Virus record (IMG/VR): IMGVR_UViG_3300047554_000311
Coordinates: 1-20,226 of that record
Reading direction: 5' to 3' (one strand)
DNA length: 20,226 bases
Source: a virus
Shown here: positions 6,285 through 11,098 of the stretch, piece by piece
Layout: each line of letters starts with the position of its first letter
Position numbering within the stretch: the first letter of the stretch is position 1
Translations under genes and position numbers: made by a program
The notes under the pieces: model-generated
The model's database searches: none
What the model saw: only the letters and a program-made list of their open reading frames with translations
What the model was told of the DNA's origin: nothing

Positions 6285-6285
6285 G

Positions 6286-6654
6286 TCAGTACTCCGAAGT
6301 GAGCATCAGGACGTTGCTCTGAAGGAAGAAGCGCCAAGTTCCCTGCGGGCAGTCAGTGAATGAGATGCGCCGCGTGTACAGCTCTTCGTCATTGCCGTCA
6401 GTCACGACCAGGTCGCACGACTCGTTCTCGTAGACGCGCAGCTTGATGTCCAGGAATGGGTTGAACCGGGCCAGGCTGCGGAACTCAGTGCCGATGATGT
6501 CAAGCAGCCAGTAAGCGCCGCCACCTGCATTGGTGGCGAAGTACTTGACGCCGTCCGTGTAGTTCAGCCACCGGTACAGCGGGTTGAAGTGGTATCCCTC
6601 AGTGCCGATGAACTGCTCGAGCTCGGACTGAAGGGTGATGGTGTCGGTGGTCAT
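6286..6654 (-). CDS. DUF6876-like protein (122 aa)
   Basis: The order of motifs MTTDTITLQSELEQFIGTE, YTDGVKYFATNAGGGAYWLL, then LRVYENESCDLVVTDGN and a C-terminal FLQSNVLMLTSEY matches the family I know as DUF6876, found in phages and integrative elements. The family has no established activity. The start at 6654 overlaps the preceding stop by ATGA and gives the expected family N-terminus, so the longer upstream frame is rejected. The conserved tail 'SEY' at the stop shows the protein is complete. Confidence 0.85.
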   Translation of the reverse strand: MTTDTITLQSELEQFIGTEGYHFNPLYRWLNYTDGVKYFATNAGGGAYWLLDIIGTEFRSLARFNPFLDIKLRVYENESCDLVVTDGNDEELYTRRISFTDCPQGTWRFFLQSNVLMLTSEY

Positions 6655-6947
6655 GCTTCTTTCTTGAGGTTGCGGTAAGGCAGGGCTGCGATCTGGTCCA
6701 GGAGGGATTCGACCTGCTCCCATGTCAGGCGGCCGAGCACGTCGTCTGTGATTGGCGTCTCGTAGTCGAGCGACCAATCCCACGGGCCATCTCCAGCGCC
6801 CAGGGTGACGGCCAACTCCCACAACCCACCTTCAGAGCCATAGCTGAAGGAGTGGCGAATGACGCTTGCCCCCTGGTTGTTTGGGAATCGGTAGATTTTC
6901 TGAACGCCGCCGTTGATTTGGCGTTCTGTTATTGGTTCGTGCTTCAT
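6651..6947 (-). CDS. Conserved-looking phage hypothetical protein (98 aa)
   Basis: MKHEPITERQINGG is followed by a beta-rich core (KIYRFPNNQGASVIRHSFSYG, read in two parts; GLWELAVTLG) and an acidic helical end (TPITDDVLGRLTWEQVESLL). The pattern 'YRFPN-GASV-RH---YG---GLWELAV' recurs, from memory, in phage and mobile-element hypotheticals often next to DUF6876 genes. Function unknown. The start at 6947 has GAGGA upstream and follows repeat leader R2; an ATG 90 bp earlier would read through the terminator and is rejected. Confidence 0.8.
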   Translation of the reverse strand: MKHEPITERQINGGVQKIYRFPNNQGASVIRHSFSYGSEGGLWELAVTLGAGDGPWDWSLDYETPITDDVLGRLTWEQVESLLDQIAALPYRNLKKEA

Positions 6948-7012
6948 CTGGTCCTCACGTAAAGATTGAATCGGGAGTGGTTCTGGAAAAGAAAAAGGGA
7001 GCCGAAGCTCCC
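6948..7012 (-). promoter_or_regulatory. Terminator-plus-leader junction, copy R2
   Basis: Minus-strand stem GGGAGC/GCTCCC (6997-7002, 7007-7012) with a TTCG loop and a following TTTTT tract is a clear rho-independent terminator for the 8037-7034 unit. Immediately after it comes the shared 22-nt core (complement of 6957-6978) and then GAGGA before the ATG at 6947. A single short segment therefore ends one unit and precedes the next. Confidence 0.75.
6990..7012 (-). terminator. Rho-independent terminator with UUCG loop, minus strand
   Basis: Six-bp GC-rich stem GGGAGC/GCTCCC closed by TTCG, followed on the minus strand by TTTTTC. It lies 22 bp after the stop of the membrane protein gene 7034-7426. 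Confidence 0.9.
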
Positions 7013-7033
7013 TTGTTGGTGGGTTGAATGCTG

Positions 7034-7426
7034 TCACCGGATCAGCTCGGCGATCGCCTTGATGAGGTAGACCTTTGGCGCGAACCAGATCAGCAGCGTG
7101 TGCTTGAACTGGATCATCGTGATAAACAGCATCAACACGCTGGCAATACCGCCAAAGATCATGGCGGTGATTGCAGAGTCAGCAGTTGACCCGTAGCGAT
7201 CTCTCTTCTTGCTGAAGAAGCCGTACGTGAGCGCCACGTAGAGCGACGCAGCAAGCAGCAGCACAAAGAACAAGAGTGAAGCAGTCTCGTACACCAGGGA
7301 GAACTGCATGTACGTGGTCACCACGTCAGGCAGTTGATCCAGAGTGAAGTCCTTGGCGGCAGTCACGCCAGCCGTCATCCCGTCGATGATCTCGACGAGC
7401 TTGCCTTGGAGCTGCTCGTTCATCAT
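7034..7426 (-). CDS. Two-helix membrane protein, possibly holin-like (130 aa)
   Basis: Two hydrophobic segments are clear: about residues 46-70 (ending YVALTYGFF) and 84-106 (SAITAMIFGGIASVLML onward), separated by a basic loop SKKRDRYGS. The C-terminus reads LIWFAPKVYLIKAIAELIR, a 'PK-YLIE--A-L' ending I recall from phage membrane hypotheticals. Size and topology allow a holin role, but no endolysin or spanin gene is adjacent, so that is speculation; ion or exclusion functions are alternatives. The first ATG overlaps the upstream stop by ATGA; Met2 is a second possible start. It is the last gene before the R2 terminator. Confidence 0.78.
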   Translation of the reverse strand: MMNEQLQGKLVEIIDGMTAGVTAAKDFTLDQLPDVVTTYMQFSLVYETASLLFFVLLLAASLYVALTYGFFSKKRDRYGSTADSAITAMIFGGIASVLMLFITMIQFKHTLLIWFAPKVYLIKAIAELIR

Positions 7427-7635
7427 CGTGCGTCCAAGATGGCGACGATCTTGTCCCGCGTCTCCATGATCTCGGCCTTCTTGGCTTCGATCTTGGTCGA
7501 GGTGGCGCGGACAGAACTCAGTGCGCTGTACTCAACCTCGAGCTGCTTGATGCTGTCGATGAGTTGCCCATCGCTGAGCTTGGTCACGTCAGCGTCGTTG
7601 ATGTAGGTGATGTTCTTGATTTCGATGGAAGGCAT
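7423..7635 (-). CDS. Internal-start coiled-coil protein (70 aa)
   Basis: An in-frame ATG at 7635 is preceded on the minus strand by CAGGAGAACCTT, a near-ideal Shine-Dalgarno sequence with six-base spacing, far better than expected by chance inside a gene. The product, MPSIEIKNITYINDADVTKL onward, is a complete small helical protein. It would be the same as the last 70 residues of the 204-aa product. Whether it is made separately is inferred, not shown. Confidence 0.55.
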   Translation of the reverse strand: MPSIEIKNITYINDADVTKLSDGQLIDSIKQLEVEYSALSSVRATSTKIEAKKAEIMETRDKIVAILDAR

Positions 7636-8037
7636 AAGGTTCTCCTGGATAGGTTTGGTTTCTGGTTGGCCGTTGATGGCCTCGGGGGTTGCGGGATGGT
7701 TGCCCATCACTTGGCTGGCAAGCCAGCCAAAGCCGTGACTGTGGGCATAGCTGATGTGCTTGCAGAAGATGTCGTCGTTTCCAAACCTGGCTTTGACCAT
7801 CTCTGAGCTCAGCATGTACTCGAGCACCATCAGCCTGATGTAGACCTTGTCGTCGGTGTCAGGTTCGTAGAGCTTGTGTCTCTTGCGCAGGATGTCTACA
7901 AAGTCATCCACCCTCAAGACGAACGGCTTGAAGTTGCGATCCTCGAGCACACACCGAAGGTTGTTGTGCCAAGCGCCGTCGTTGACGATCGCCAGGTAGT
8001 ACTGGTCGTGAAAGTACTGGAAGTCATGTTCAGTCAT
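7423..8037 (-). CDS. Two-part hypothetical protein with C-terminal coiled-coil domain (204 aa)
   Basis: Residues 1-134 form an unrecognised domain (FHDQYYLAIVNDGAWHNN, LRVDDFVDILRKRHKLY). Residues 135-204 begin MPSIEIKNITYINDADV and continue as a helical coiled-coil region (LSDGQLIDSIKQLEVEY, KIEAKKAEIMETRDKI). The second part resembles a small stand-alone phage protein from memory and has its own strong ribosome-binding site at 7635, so this looks like a gene fusion or a lost stop codon. The start at 8037 follows GAGAGGA and repeat leader R3. A competing ATG at 8041 opens only a three-codon frame ending inside this gene's start. Confidence 0.75.
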   Translation of the reverse strand: MTEHDFQYFHDQYYLAIVNDGAWHNNLRCVLEDRNFKPFVLRVDDFVDILRKRHKLYEPDTDDKVYIRLMVLEYMLSSEMVKARFGNDDIFCKHISYAHSHGFGWLASQVMGNHPATPEAINGQPETKPIQENLMPSIEIKNITYINDADVTKLSDGQLIDSIKQLEVEYSALSSVRATSTKIEAKKAEIMETRDKIVAILDAR

Positions 8038-8041
8038 TCAT

Positions 8042-8115
8042 CGGTGTCCTCTCATGTAAATACTGAATTGGGAGTAGCTCTTGAGAAAGAAAAAGGGGTG
8101 ACCGTAGCCACCCCC
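8042..8115 (-). promoter_or_regulatory. Terminator-plus-leader junction, copy R3
   Basis: On the minus strand, an 8-bp stem (complement of 8095-8102 and 8107-8114, one G-U pair) closed by a TACG loop and followed by TTTTTC ends the unit above. The shared core (complement of 8054-8075: ACTCCCAATTC, then AGTATTTACAT) and GAGAGGA follow directly before the start at 8037. Same architecture as R1 and R2. Confidence 0.75.
8091..8115 (-). terminator. Rho-independent terminator with UACG loop, minus strand
   Basis: GGGGTG-based 8-bp stem, UNCG-type tetraloop and a T-tract on the minus strand, six bases downstream of the stop of gene 8121-8564. Confidence 0.88.
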
Positions 8116-8120
8116 TTGTC

Positions 8121-8564
8121 TCAGTACGGAGCCGGTTCTGCGTGAGCAGTCGGTTGCATGCCCACCACACGGCGCTCGACAGCCATCGGCTTGGCCAAGC
8201 GTTCCATGCAGGTTGCCATCAGCAGTTTGACGGCGCTGTCCACGTCGTCTTGAGTCTTGCTGTCGTCCAGCATGGCTCGCTGGATTGCTTGCACGCACTC
8301 CAGAATCTTGACCTGGGTCATCGCCTCGCGAATACCAGCGCCAGGCAATTCCTTGCCGCACCAGCCCAGACCAACGCCCATCATGTAGGCAGCGCCTAGA
8401 ACATTGTCAGGAGCAGGAGCGGTTTCCTGCTTGGCGATCTCAGCAGCGATCATCTGGCTGGCTTCTTCGCGGGTAGCAGGGCATTGCAGTTGACGCTTGG
8501 CGAACCACACGAGCTGCTTAGCAGTGGGAGCGTTGGCGTTCAGAGATTTGGTGGTGAAAAACAT
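8121..8564 (-). CDS. Hypothetical phage protein (147 aa)
   Basis: The N-terminus MFFTTKSLNANAPTAKQLVW leads into FAKRQLQCPATREEASQMI, a 'T-KQ---A--L--P----EAS-LI' pattern that in other phage proteins forms a small helical unit. The middle has Gly-rich AAYMMGVGLGWCG and the end is Ala/Pro-rich (HAEPAPY). No function is recognised. The start at 8564 has AAAGGAA upstream. It is preceded by hairpin copy B and followed immediately by the R3 terminator, so it may be a short transcription unit or the end of the 9004-8121 unit. Confidence 0.75.
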   Translation of the reverse strand: MFFTTKSLNANAPTAKQLVWFAKRQLQCPATREEASQMIAAEIAKQETAPAPDNVLGAAYMMGVGLGWCGKELPGAGIREAMTQVKILECVQAIQRAMLDDSKTQDDVDSAVKLLMATCMERLAKPMAVERRVVGMQPTAHAEPAPY

Positions 8565-8590
8565 GATGAGGTTCCTTTACAAAGGGTTGA

Positions 8591-8645
8591 GAACAAAAAA
8601 CACAAGAGAAAGCTGGCTGGCTCTCTCCGCAGGAGAGCCAGACAG
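8591..8645 (-). repeat. Flank-conserved intergenic hairpin, copy B
   Basis: Stem CTGGCTCTC/GAGAGCCAG (8617-8625, 8633-8641) with a 7-nt loop, bordered by CAAGAGA (8603-8609) and AGACA (8640-8644). On the minus strand it is followed a few bases on by a T-rich run (GTGTTTTTTG), so it could act as a weak terminator after 8685 or as a processing/stability hairpin for the 8564 gene. Confidence 0.65.
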
Positions 8646-8684
8646 AATTCGGCTCGTAAGCCCACAGGCTCACGCAAACCACAG

Positions 8685-8864
8685 TCAACGGTAGGCGTTG
8701 AGCTCGTAGCGGTGGACGCACCAGCAGAAGATGCCGACCAGAACAAAGCACGGCGCAAAGCCGACGATGAACGGCAACCCAAGGTTGATAACCAGAAACG
8801 GGAAGGCGAAGTAAAAGCCGGGAACGATGCCAACTAAGGCGAAGGCAGCAATGACGAGCAGCAT
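8685..8864 (-). CDS. Small two-helix membrane protein (59 aa)
   Basis: Nearly the whole product is hydrophobic: MLLVIAAFALVGIVPGFYF, then AFPFLVINLGLPFIVGF and a second helix region to VLVGIFCWCVHRY, ending ELNAYR. It would insert in the inner membrane as a hairpin. I prefer the ATG at 8864 because GGAG lies seven bases upstream and the stop of the 45-aa frame upstream is only two bases away; an ATG 12 bp earlier has no ribosome-binding site. No family recognised. Confidence 0.65.
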   Translation of the reverse strand: MLLVIAAFALVGIVPGFYFAFPFLVINLGLPFIVGFAPCFVLVGIFCWCVHRYELNAYR

Positions 8865-8866
8865 GA

Positions 8867-9004
8867 TTAGCTCCATGTAGTTGTGAAGGGGTTTATGTTT
8901 GCTTTAAGCATCTGTGTGTACGTAACCAGAGGCGCTGGTCGAAGCCCACGTCTGTGGCAGTAGGAAAGGTACTCAGAATAGGGTTTGGCAATGGGTGGTT
9001 TCAT
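8867..9004 (-). CDS. Possible small hypothetical protein (45 aa)
   Basis: A short frame, MKPPIAKPYSEYLSYCHRRG followed by LRPAPLVTYTQML, ends two bases before the next start at 8864, the close spacing seen throughout this arm. The 'Y-EYL---RGL-P' texture resembles short phage hypotheticals. There is no convincing Shine-Dalgarno upstream of the ATG at 9004, so it could be chance coding. If real, it is the first gene of the leftward arm. Confidence 0.45.
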   Translation of the reverse strand: MKPPIAKPYSEYLSYCHRRGLRPAPLVTYTQMLKANINPFTTTWS

Positions 9005-9506
9005 GGTGATTGTTGTTTTAAATCAATGGGTTGGGGGTTTGAGAATTGAAATGTCATAGATAAACACGCACAAGAGCTGTATTCCGTACGTTTTTGTCAT
9101 CAATCAATTCCCAACAAACAAGAGAAGTTGGCTACCTTTCTCTCAAAGAAAGGTAGACAACGGACTCAAAAGGTACACAGACGGTAGATAACCCATTGAA
9201 AAGGCTGGGTTTACTACGGACTGTGGATCAGGAAGGGATGGTGGTGAGCTGGAGGGGGTGGCCTAGTGGACACCGTGTGGTGAGGCAGGGGGTATGAGGA
9301 CTCCAGCACGTATAGGATCACTCGTACGAGTCTCACCCCAGGGTGTGAGTTCAGTTCACACCCATGCCAGGACGCTTATTTAGCCCCGTGGCTGCGTCAA
9401 AACGGGTTGGTTGGTGCTACCCCCCTACCGGACCCAGAAAAAGGCTTGTAGGGGGCCTAAAGGAACCCCGGTCAGAATGTGTTTTTCACAACAACCGGAG
9501 AAAGAC
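9005..9506. other. Non-coding divergence region with hairpins and palindromes
   Basis: I see no supported gene between the first leftward and first rightward frames. The stretch holds hairpin copy C (9112-9160), the 12-bp palindrome ACTCGTACGAGT (9320-9331), GGGTGTGA/TCACACCC inverted repeats (9341-9348, 9356-9363), a G-rich plus-strand run (about 9247-9296) and a CCCCCTAC/GTAGGGGG inverted repeat (9421-9428, 9448-9455) in the leader of the 9507 gene. No good sigma-70 promoter pair was found by eye; a weak minus-strand TTGATG near 9098-9103 lacks a matching -10. Confidence 0.6.
9112..9160 (-). repeat. Flank-conserved intergenic hairpin, copy C
   Basis: Perfect 10-bp stem CTACCTTTCT/AGAAAGGTAG (9132-9141, 9147-9156) with a 5-nt loop, bordered by CAAGAGA (9119-9125) and AGACA (9155-9159). 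It is the strongest stem of the three copies, with stem bases unrelated to copies A and B. Confidence 0.65.
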
Positions 9507-9779
9507 ATGCTGACAGCCGTTGAAATGCAGGGTTTCCTGCGTCAGTTCGAGCCGTTGAGGGAAGTTTGCGTGGATGAGACGAGCCAATTCGTCTATGCGC
9601 CGTGGCATGTGAAGCTCCACGGGACCGTTTTGGTCTACGGTGAGCCTCATGCCTTCGAGTCAGAGCTCGATCTGCGTCAGTTCGGGGGTCAAGACGACCT
9701 GATGAAGCTGGCCAAGCAGCTCCTGCTGGCCTTTGCTGGCGCAGCCGAACACGTCAAGCGCGGTCAAATTCCGGTTTGA
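9507..9779 (+). CDS. Hypothetical protein isolated in the control region (90 aa)
   Basis: MLTAVEMQGFLRQFEPLREV continues with a compact alpha/beta sequence (FVYAPWHVKLHGTVLVYG, SELDLRQFGG, LAKQLLLAFAGAAEHVKRG). There is no membrane segment and no recognised motif. The ATG at 9507 has CGGAG eight bases upstream; the longer frame starting at 9411 lies across the leader hairpin and has weaker support. It is the only gene between two repeat-rich non-coding blocks and is the first plus-strand gene, so an early regulatory role is conceivable but unsupported by homology that I can recognise. Confidence 0.72.
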   Translation: MLTAVEMQGFLRQFEPLREVCVDETSQFVYAPWHVKLHGTVLVYGEPHAFESELDLRQFGGQDDLMKLAKQLLLAFAGAAEHVKRGQIPV

Positions 9780-10240
9780 CGCCGTAGATACCGGTATCCA
9801 GCCTATGGTTACCTTACGGTATTCTGGTTTTCTCCCACTACGTGGATAACCATAGGTTAGAAGAGAATAATGCTTACGCATTATTGAGTACATTGTCTAA
9901 GGATACCGGTATCCCATAGGAATACCTTTATCCTTATATACCTTAATACAGCAAAGACCGTGCCAGGTTTTGTTTGACCCTGGCAAAGACCACCAGTCAC
10001 ACTGCATTCGTGCGCCTTGCAGAGGGTGTCATGACCCCAGCGGCTGGTGGGGAGATAACCACCGCAGCGTGGGCTGGGAGTTTCTCCGCGACTTCCTTTC
10101 GCCCGGTGACCACGCCGCCTGACCCACGTCACGGGTCACCCCTATTTAGGGTTTACCCTGATTTATGCCGCAGGGATAAACCGCCAAAGCTCGATATAAT
10201 TCGTGCCATGCAAACCGTTTCTCAACCGCGACCGACTTTT
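9780..10240. other. Repeat-dense non-coding region (candidate origin or control region)
   Basis: No gene is supported here. Two copies of palindrome GATACCGGTATC (9787-9798, 9902-9913), CCTATGGTTA with its inverse TAACCATAGG (9802-9811, 9847-9856), a further CCATAGG (9914-9920), hairpin AATAATGC/GCATTATT (9866-9873, 9878-9885), TGCCAGG/CCTGGCA (9961-9967, 9979-9985) and direct repeat GCAAAGACC (9951-9959, 9983-9991) follow one another. The part up to about 9950 is clearly AT-richer than its surroundings. Further inverted repeats (GGTGACC/GGTCACC at 10105-10140; TGACCC/GGGTCA) lead into the tRNA cluster. Confidence 0.65.
10151..10200 (+). promoter_or_regulatory. Possible tRNA-cluster promoter with inverted repeat
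   Basis: A perfect TATAAT (10195-10200) lies 40 bp before the first tRNA. No TTGACA-like box sits at 16-18 bp; instead GTTTACCCTG/CAGGGATAAAC (10151-10160, 10171-10181, one bulged base) occupies that space, and could be an operator. Promoter status is inferred only from the -10 match and position. Confidence 0.4.
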
Positions 10241-10316
10241 CTGGGTGTAGCTCAGATGGTAGAGCACGCGCTTTGGGAGCGTGAGGTCGCAGGTTCGATC
10301 CCTGTCACCCAGACCA
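10241..10316 (+). tRNA. tRNA-Pro (anticodon UGG)
   Basis: Acceptor CTGGGTG/CACCCAG, D-stem GCTC/GAGC, anticodon stem CGCGC/GCGTG with loop TTTGGGA (UGG), T-arm GCAGG-TTCGATC-CCTGT and encoded CCA: a complete 76-nt cloverleaf. First of six tRNAs. Confidence 0.95.
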
Positions 10317-10333
10317 ATTCAAACTCTTGGCGT

Positions 10334-10355
10334 AATACGACAACCTCGTCGTATT
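10334..10355 (+). repeat. Inverted repeat between tRNA-Pro and tRNA-Tyr
   Basis: AATACGAC (10334-10341) and GTCGTATT (10348-10355) form a perfect 8-bp stem with a 6-nt loop in the 54-nt tRNA spacer. No T-tract follows. Possibly an RNA-processing hairpin or protein-binding site. Confidence 0.6.
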
Positions 10356-10370
10356 GACACCCCCGCTCAT

Positions 10371-10457
10371 GGGGGTGCGGCGCAGATGGTGAGGCGCAGC
10401 GGACTGTAAACCCGTTGACCAAGAGTCGAGAAGGTTCAAATCCTTCCACCCCCACCA
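10371..10457 (+). tRNA. tRNA-Tyr (anticodon GUA)
   Basis: Acceptor GGGGGTG/CACCCCC, D-stem GCGC/GCGC, anticodon loop CTGTAAA (GUA), the long variable arm expected of bacterial tRNA-Tyr, T-arm GAAGG-TTCAAAT-CCTTC and encoded CCA; 87 nt. The base pair closing the anticodon stem is an A-C mismatch. Confidence 0.92.
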
Positions 10458-10476
10458 TCATCCCCCTGAAGATTTT

Positions 10477-10552
10477 TGTCCGGTAGCTCAGTCGGTAGAG
10501 CGCCGAGCTGTTAACTCGGTGTGCGTAGGTTCGATGCCTACCCGGACAGCCA
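10477..10552 (+). tRNA. tRNA-Asn (anticodon GUU)
   Basis: Acceptor TGTCCGG/CCGGACA, D-arm GCTC/GAGC, anticodon stem CCGAG/CTCGG with loop CTGTTAA (GUU), T-arm GTAGG-TTCGATG-CCTAC, discriminator G and encoded CCA; 76 nt. Confidence 0.95.
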
Positions 10553-10557
10553 GTTGT

Positions 10558-10631
10558 ATGCCGCTCGTCCAATGGCAGGACGCTGGTCTCCAAAACCAGT
10601 AATCGGGGTTCGAGTCCCTGGCGGTATGCCA
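10558..10631 (+). tRNA. tRNA-Trp (anticodon CCA)
   Basis: Acceptor ATGCCGC/GCGGTAT (one G-U), D-stem GTCC/GGAC, anticodon stem CTGGT/ACCAG with loop CTCCAAA (CCA), T-loop TTCGAGT, discriminator G and encoded CCA; 74 nt. It lies five bases after tRNA-Asn and one base before tRNA-Thr. Confidence 0.94.
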
Positions 10632-10632
10632 A

Positions 10633-10708
10633 GCCCTTGTAGCTCAGTTGGCAGAGCTGCCCCCTTGTAAGGGGAAGGTCGTGGGTTCGATTCCTACCGA
10701 GGGCACCA
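10633..10708 (+). tRNA. tRNA-Thr (anticodon UGU)
   Basis: Acceptor GCCCTTG/CGAGGGC, D-stem GCTC/GAGC, anticodon loop CTTGTAA (UGU) on a CCCC/GGGG stem, T-arm GTGGG-TTCGATT-CCTAC and encoded CCA; 76 nt. Confidence 0.94.
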
Positions 10709-10713
10709 GATAC

Positions 10714-10799
10714 GGAGCCTGGCGTGCAGGGCACAAACGGGGCTTGAACCCCCGGCCACTTGGCGACAGGTGAGGGTTCGATTCCTTCAGGCTCCGCCA
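10714..10799 (+). tRNA. Ser(UGA)-type tRNA with reduced D-arm
   Basis: Acceptor GGAGCCT/AGGCTCC, anticodon stem CGGGG/CCCCG with loop CTTGAAC (UGA), a variable arm ACTTG/CAGGT, T-arm GAGGG-TTCGATT-CCTTC, discriminator G and encoded CCA support a class II tRNA-Ser. The D region (10721-10737) has only 17 nt, lacks U8 and the usual AG...GG...A loop, and can form at most GTGC/GCAC around three bases. It may be a functional aberrant tRNA or a decaying one. Confidence 0.75.
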
Positions 10800-10855
10800 C
10801 TCAAAGCACCAGCCACAATCCTCGCAAAGCCACCAACATAACCATCGAGGTTGAT

Positions 10856-11098
10856 ATGGCAGCAAGACTCCGCAAGACGCATCAAGAGGATGTGCGAAAA
10901 AAAATCCAGGTCAGCGCGTTGATCAACCGCTTGACCGACTGCGCTATGGGCAAAGTCGATCTCTCGACCCAGCAGGTTCAGGCCATCAAAGTCCTCATGG
11001 ACAAGAGCCTGCCAAACCTGTCGGACGTGAAGATCGAGACCAGCTCTCAGGGCATCACGTTCAACTTGAACACGGCCCCTAAGCCGAAGGCTGAATGA
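10856..11098 (+). CDS. Putative terminase small subunit / packaging protein (80 aa)
   Basis: MAARLRKTHQEDVRKKIQVS is followed by ALINRLTDCAMGKVDLSTQQ and VQAIKVLMDKSLPNLSDV, matching the short 'KIQ-S-LINRL---GK--LS--Q--A---LL-KSLP-LS' proteins that sit directly before large terminases in many phages and bind DNA during packaging. The ATG at 10856 has GAGG six bases upstream; a longer frame would start inside the Ser tRNA and is rejected. The stop overlaps the TerL start by ATGA. Confidence 0.85.
   Translation: MAARLRKTHQEDVRKKIQVSALINRLTDCAMGKVDLSTQQVQAIKVLMDKSLPNLSDVKIETSSQGITFNLNTAPKPKAE

Noticed and set aside
9247-9296. G-rich plus-strand run as a G-quadruplex
   Set aside because: G-runs are irregular and mostly shorter than three; not convincing by eye.
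10333-10341. TAATACGAC resembling the start of a T7-type promoter
   Set aside because: Only the first nine bases fit; the rest of the promoter is absent and the bases are explained by an inverted repeat.
10354-10359. TTGACA as a -35 box
   Set aside because: The matching -10 position lies inside tRNA-Tyr and has no TATAAT-like sequence.
10252-10800. 182-aa minus-strand open frame across the tRNA cluster
   Set aside because: It is the complement of six tRNA genes; sequences such as 'GIEPATSRSQS' are the well-known spurious product of antisense tRNA reading.
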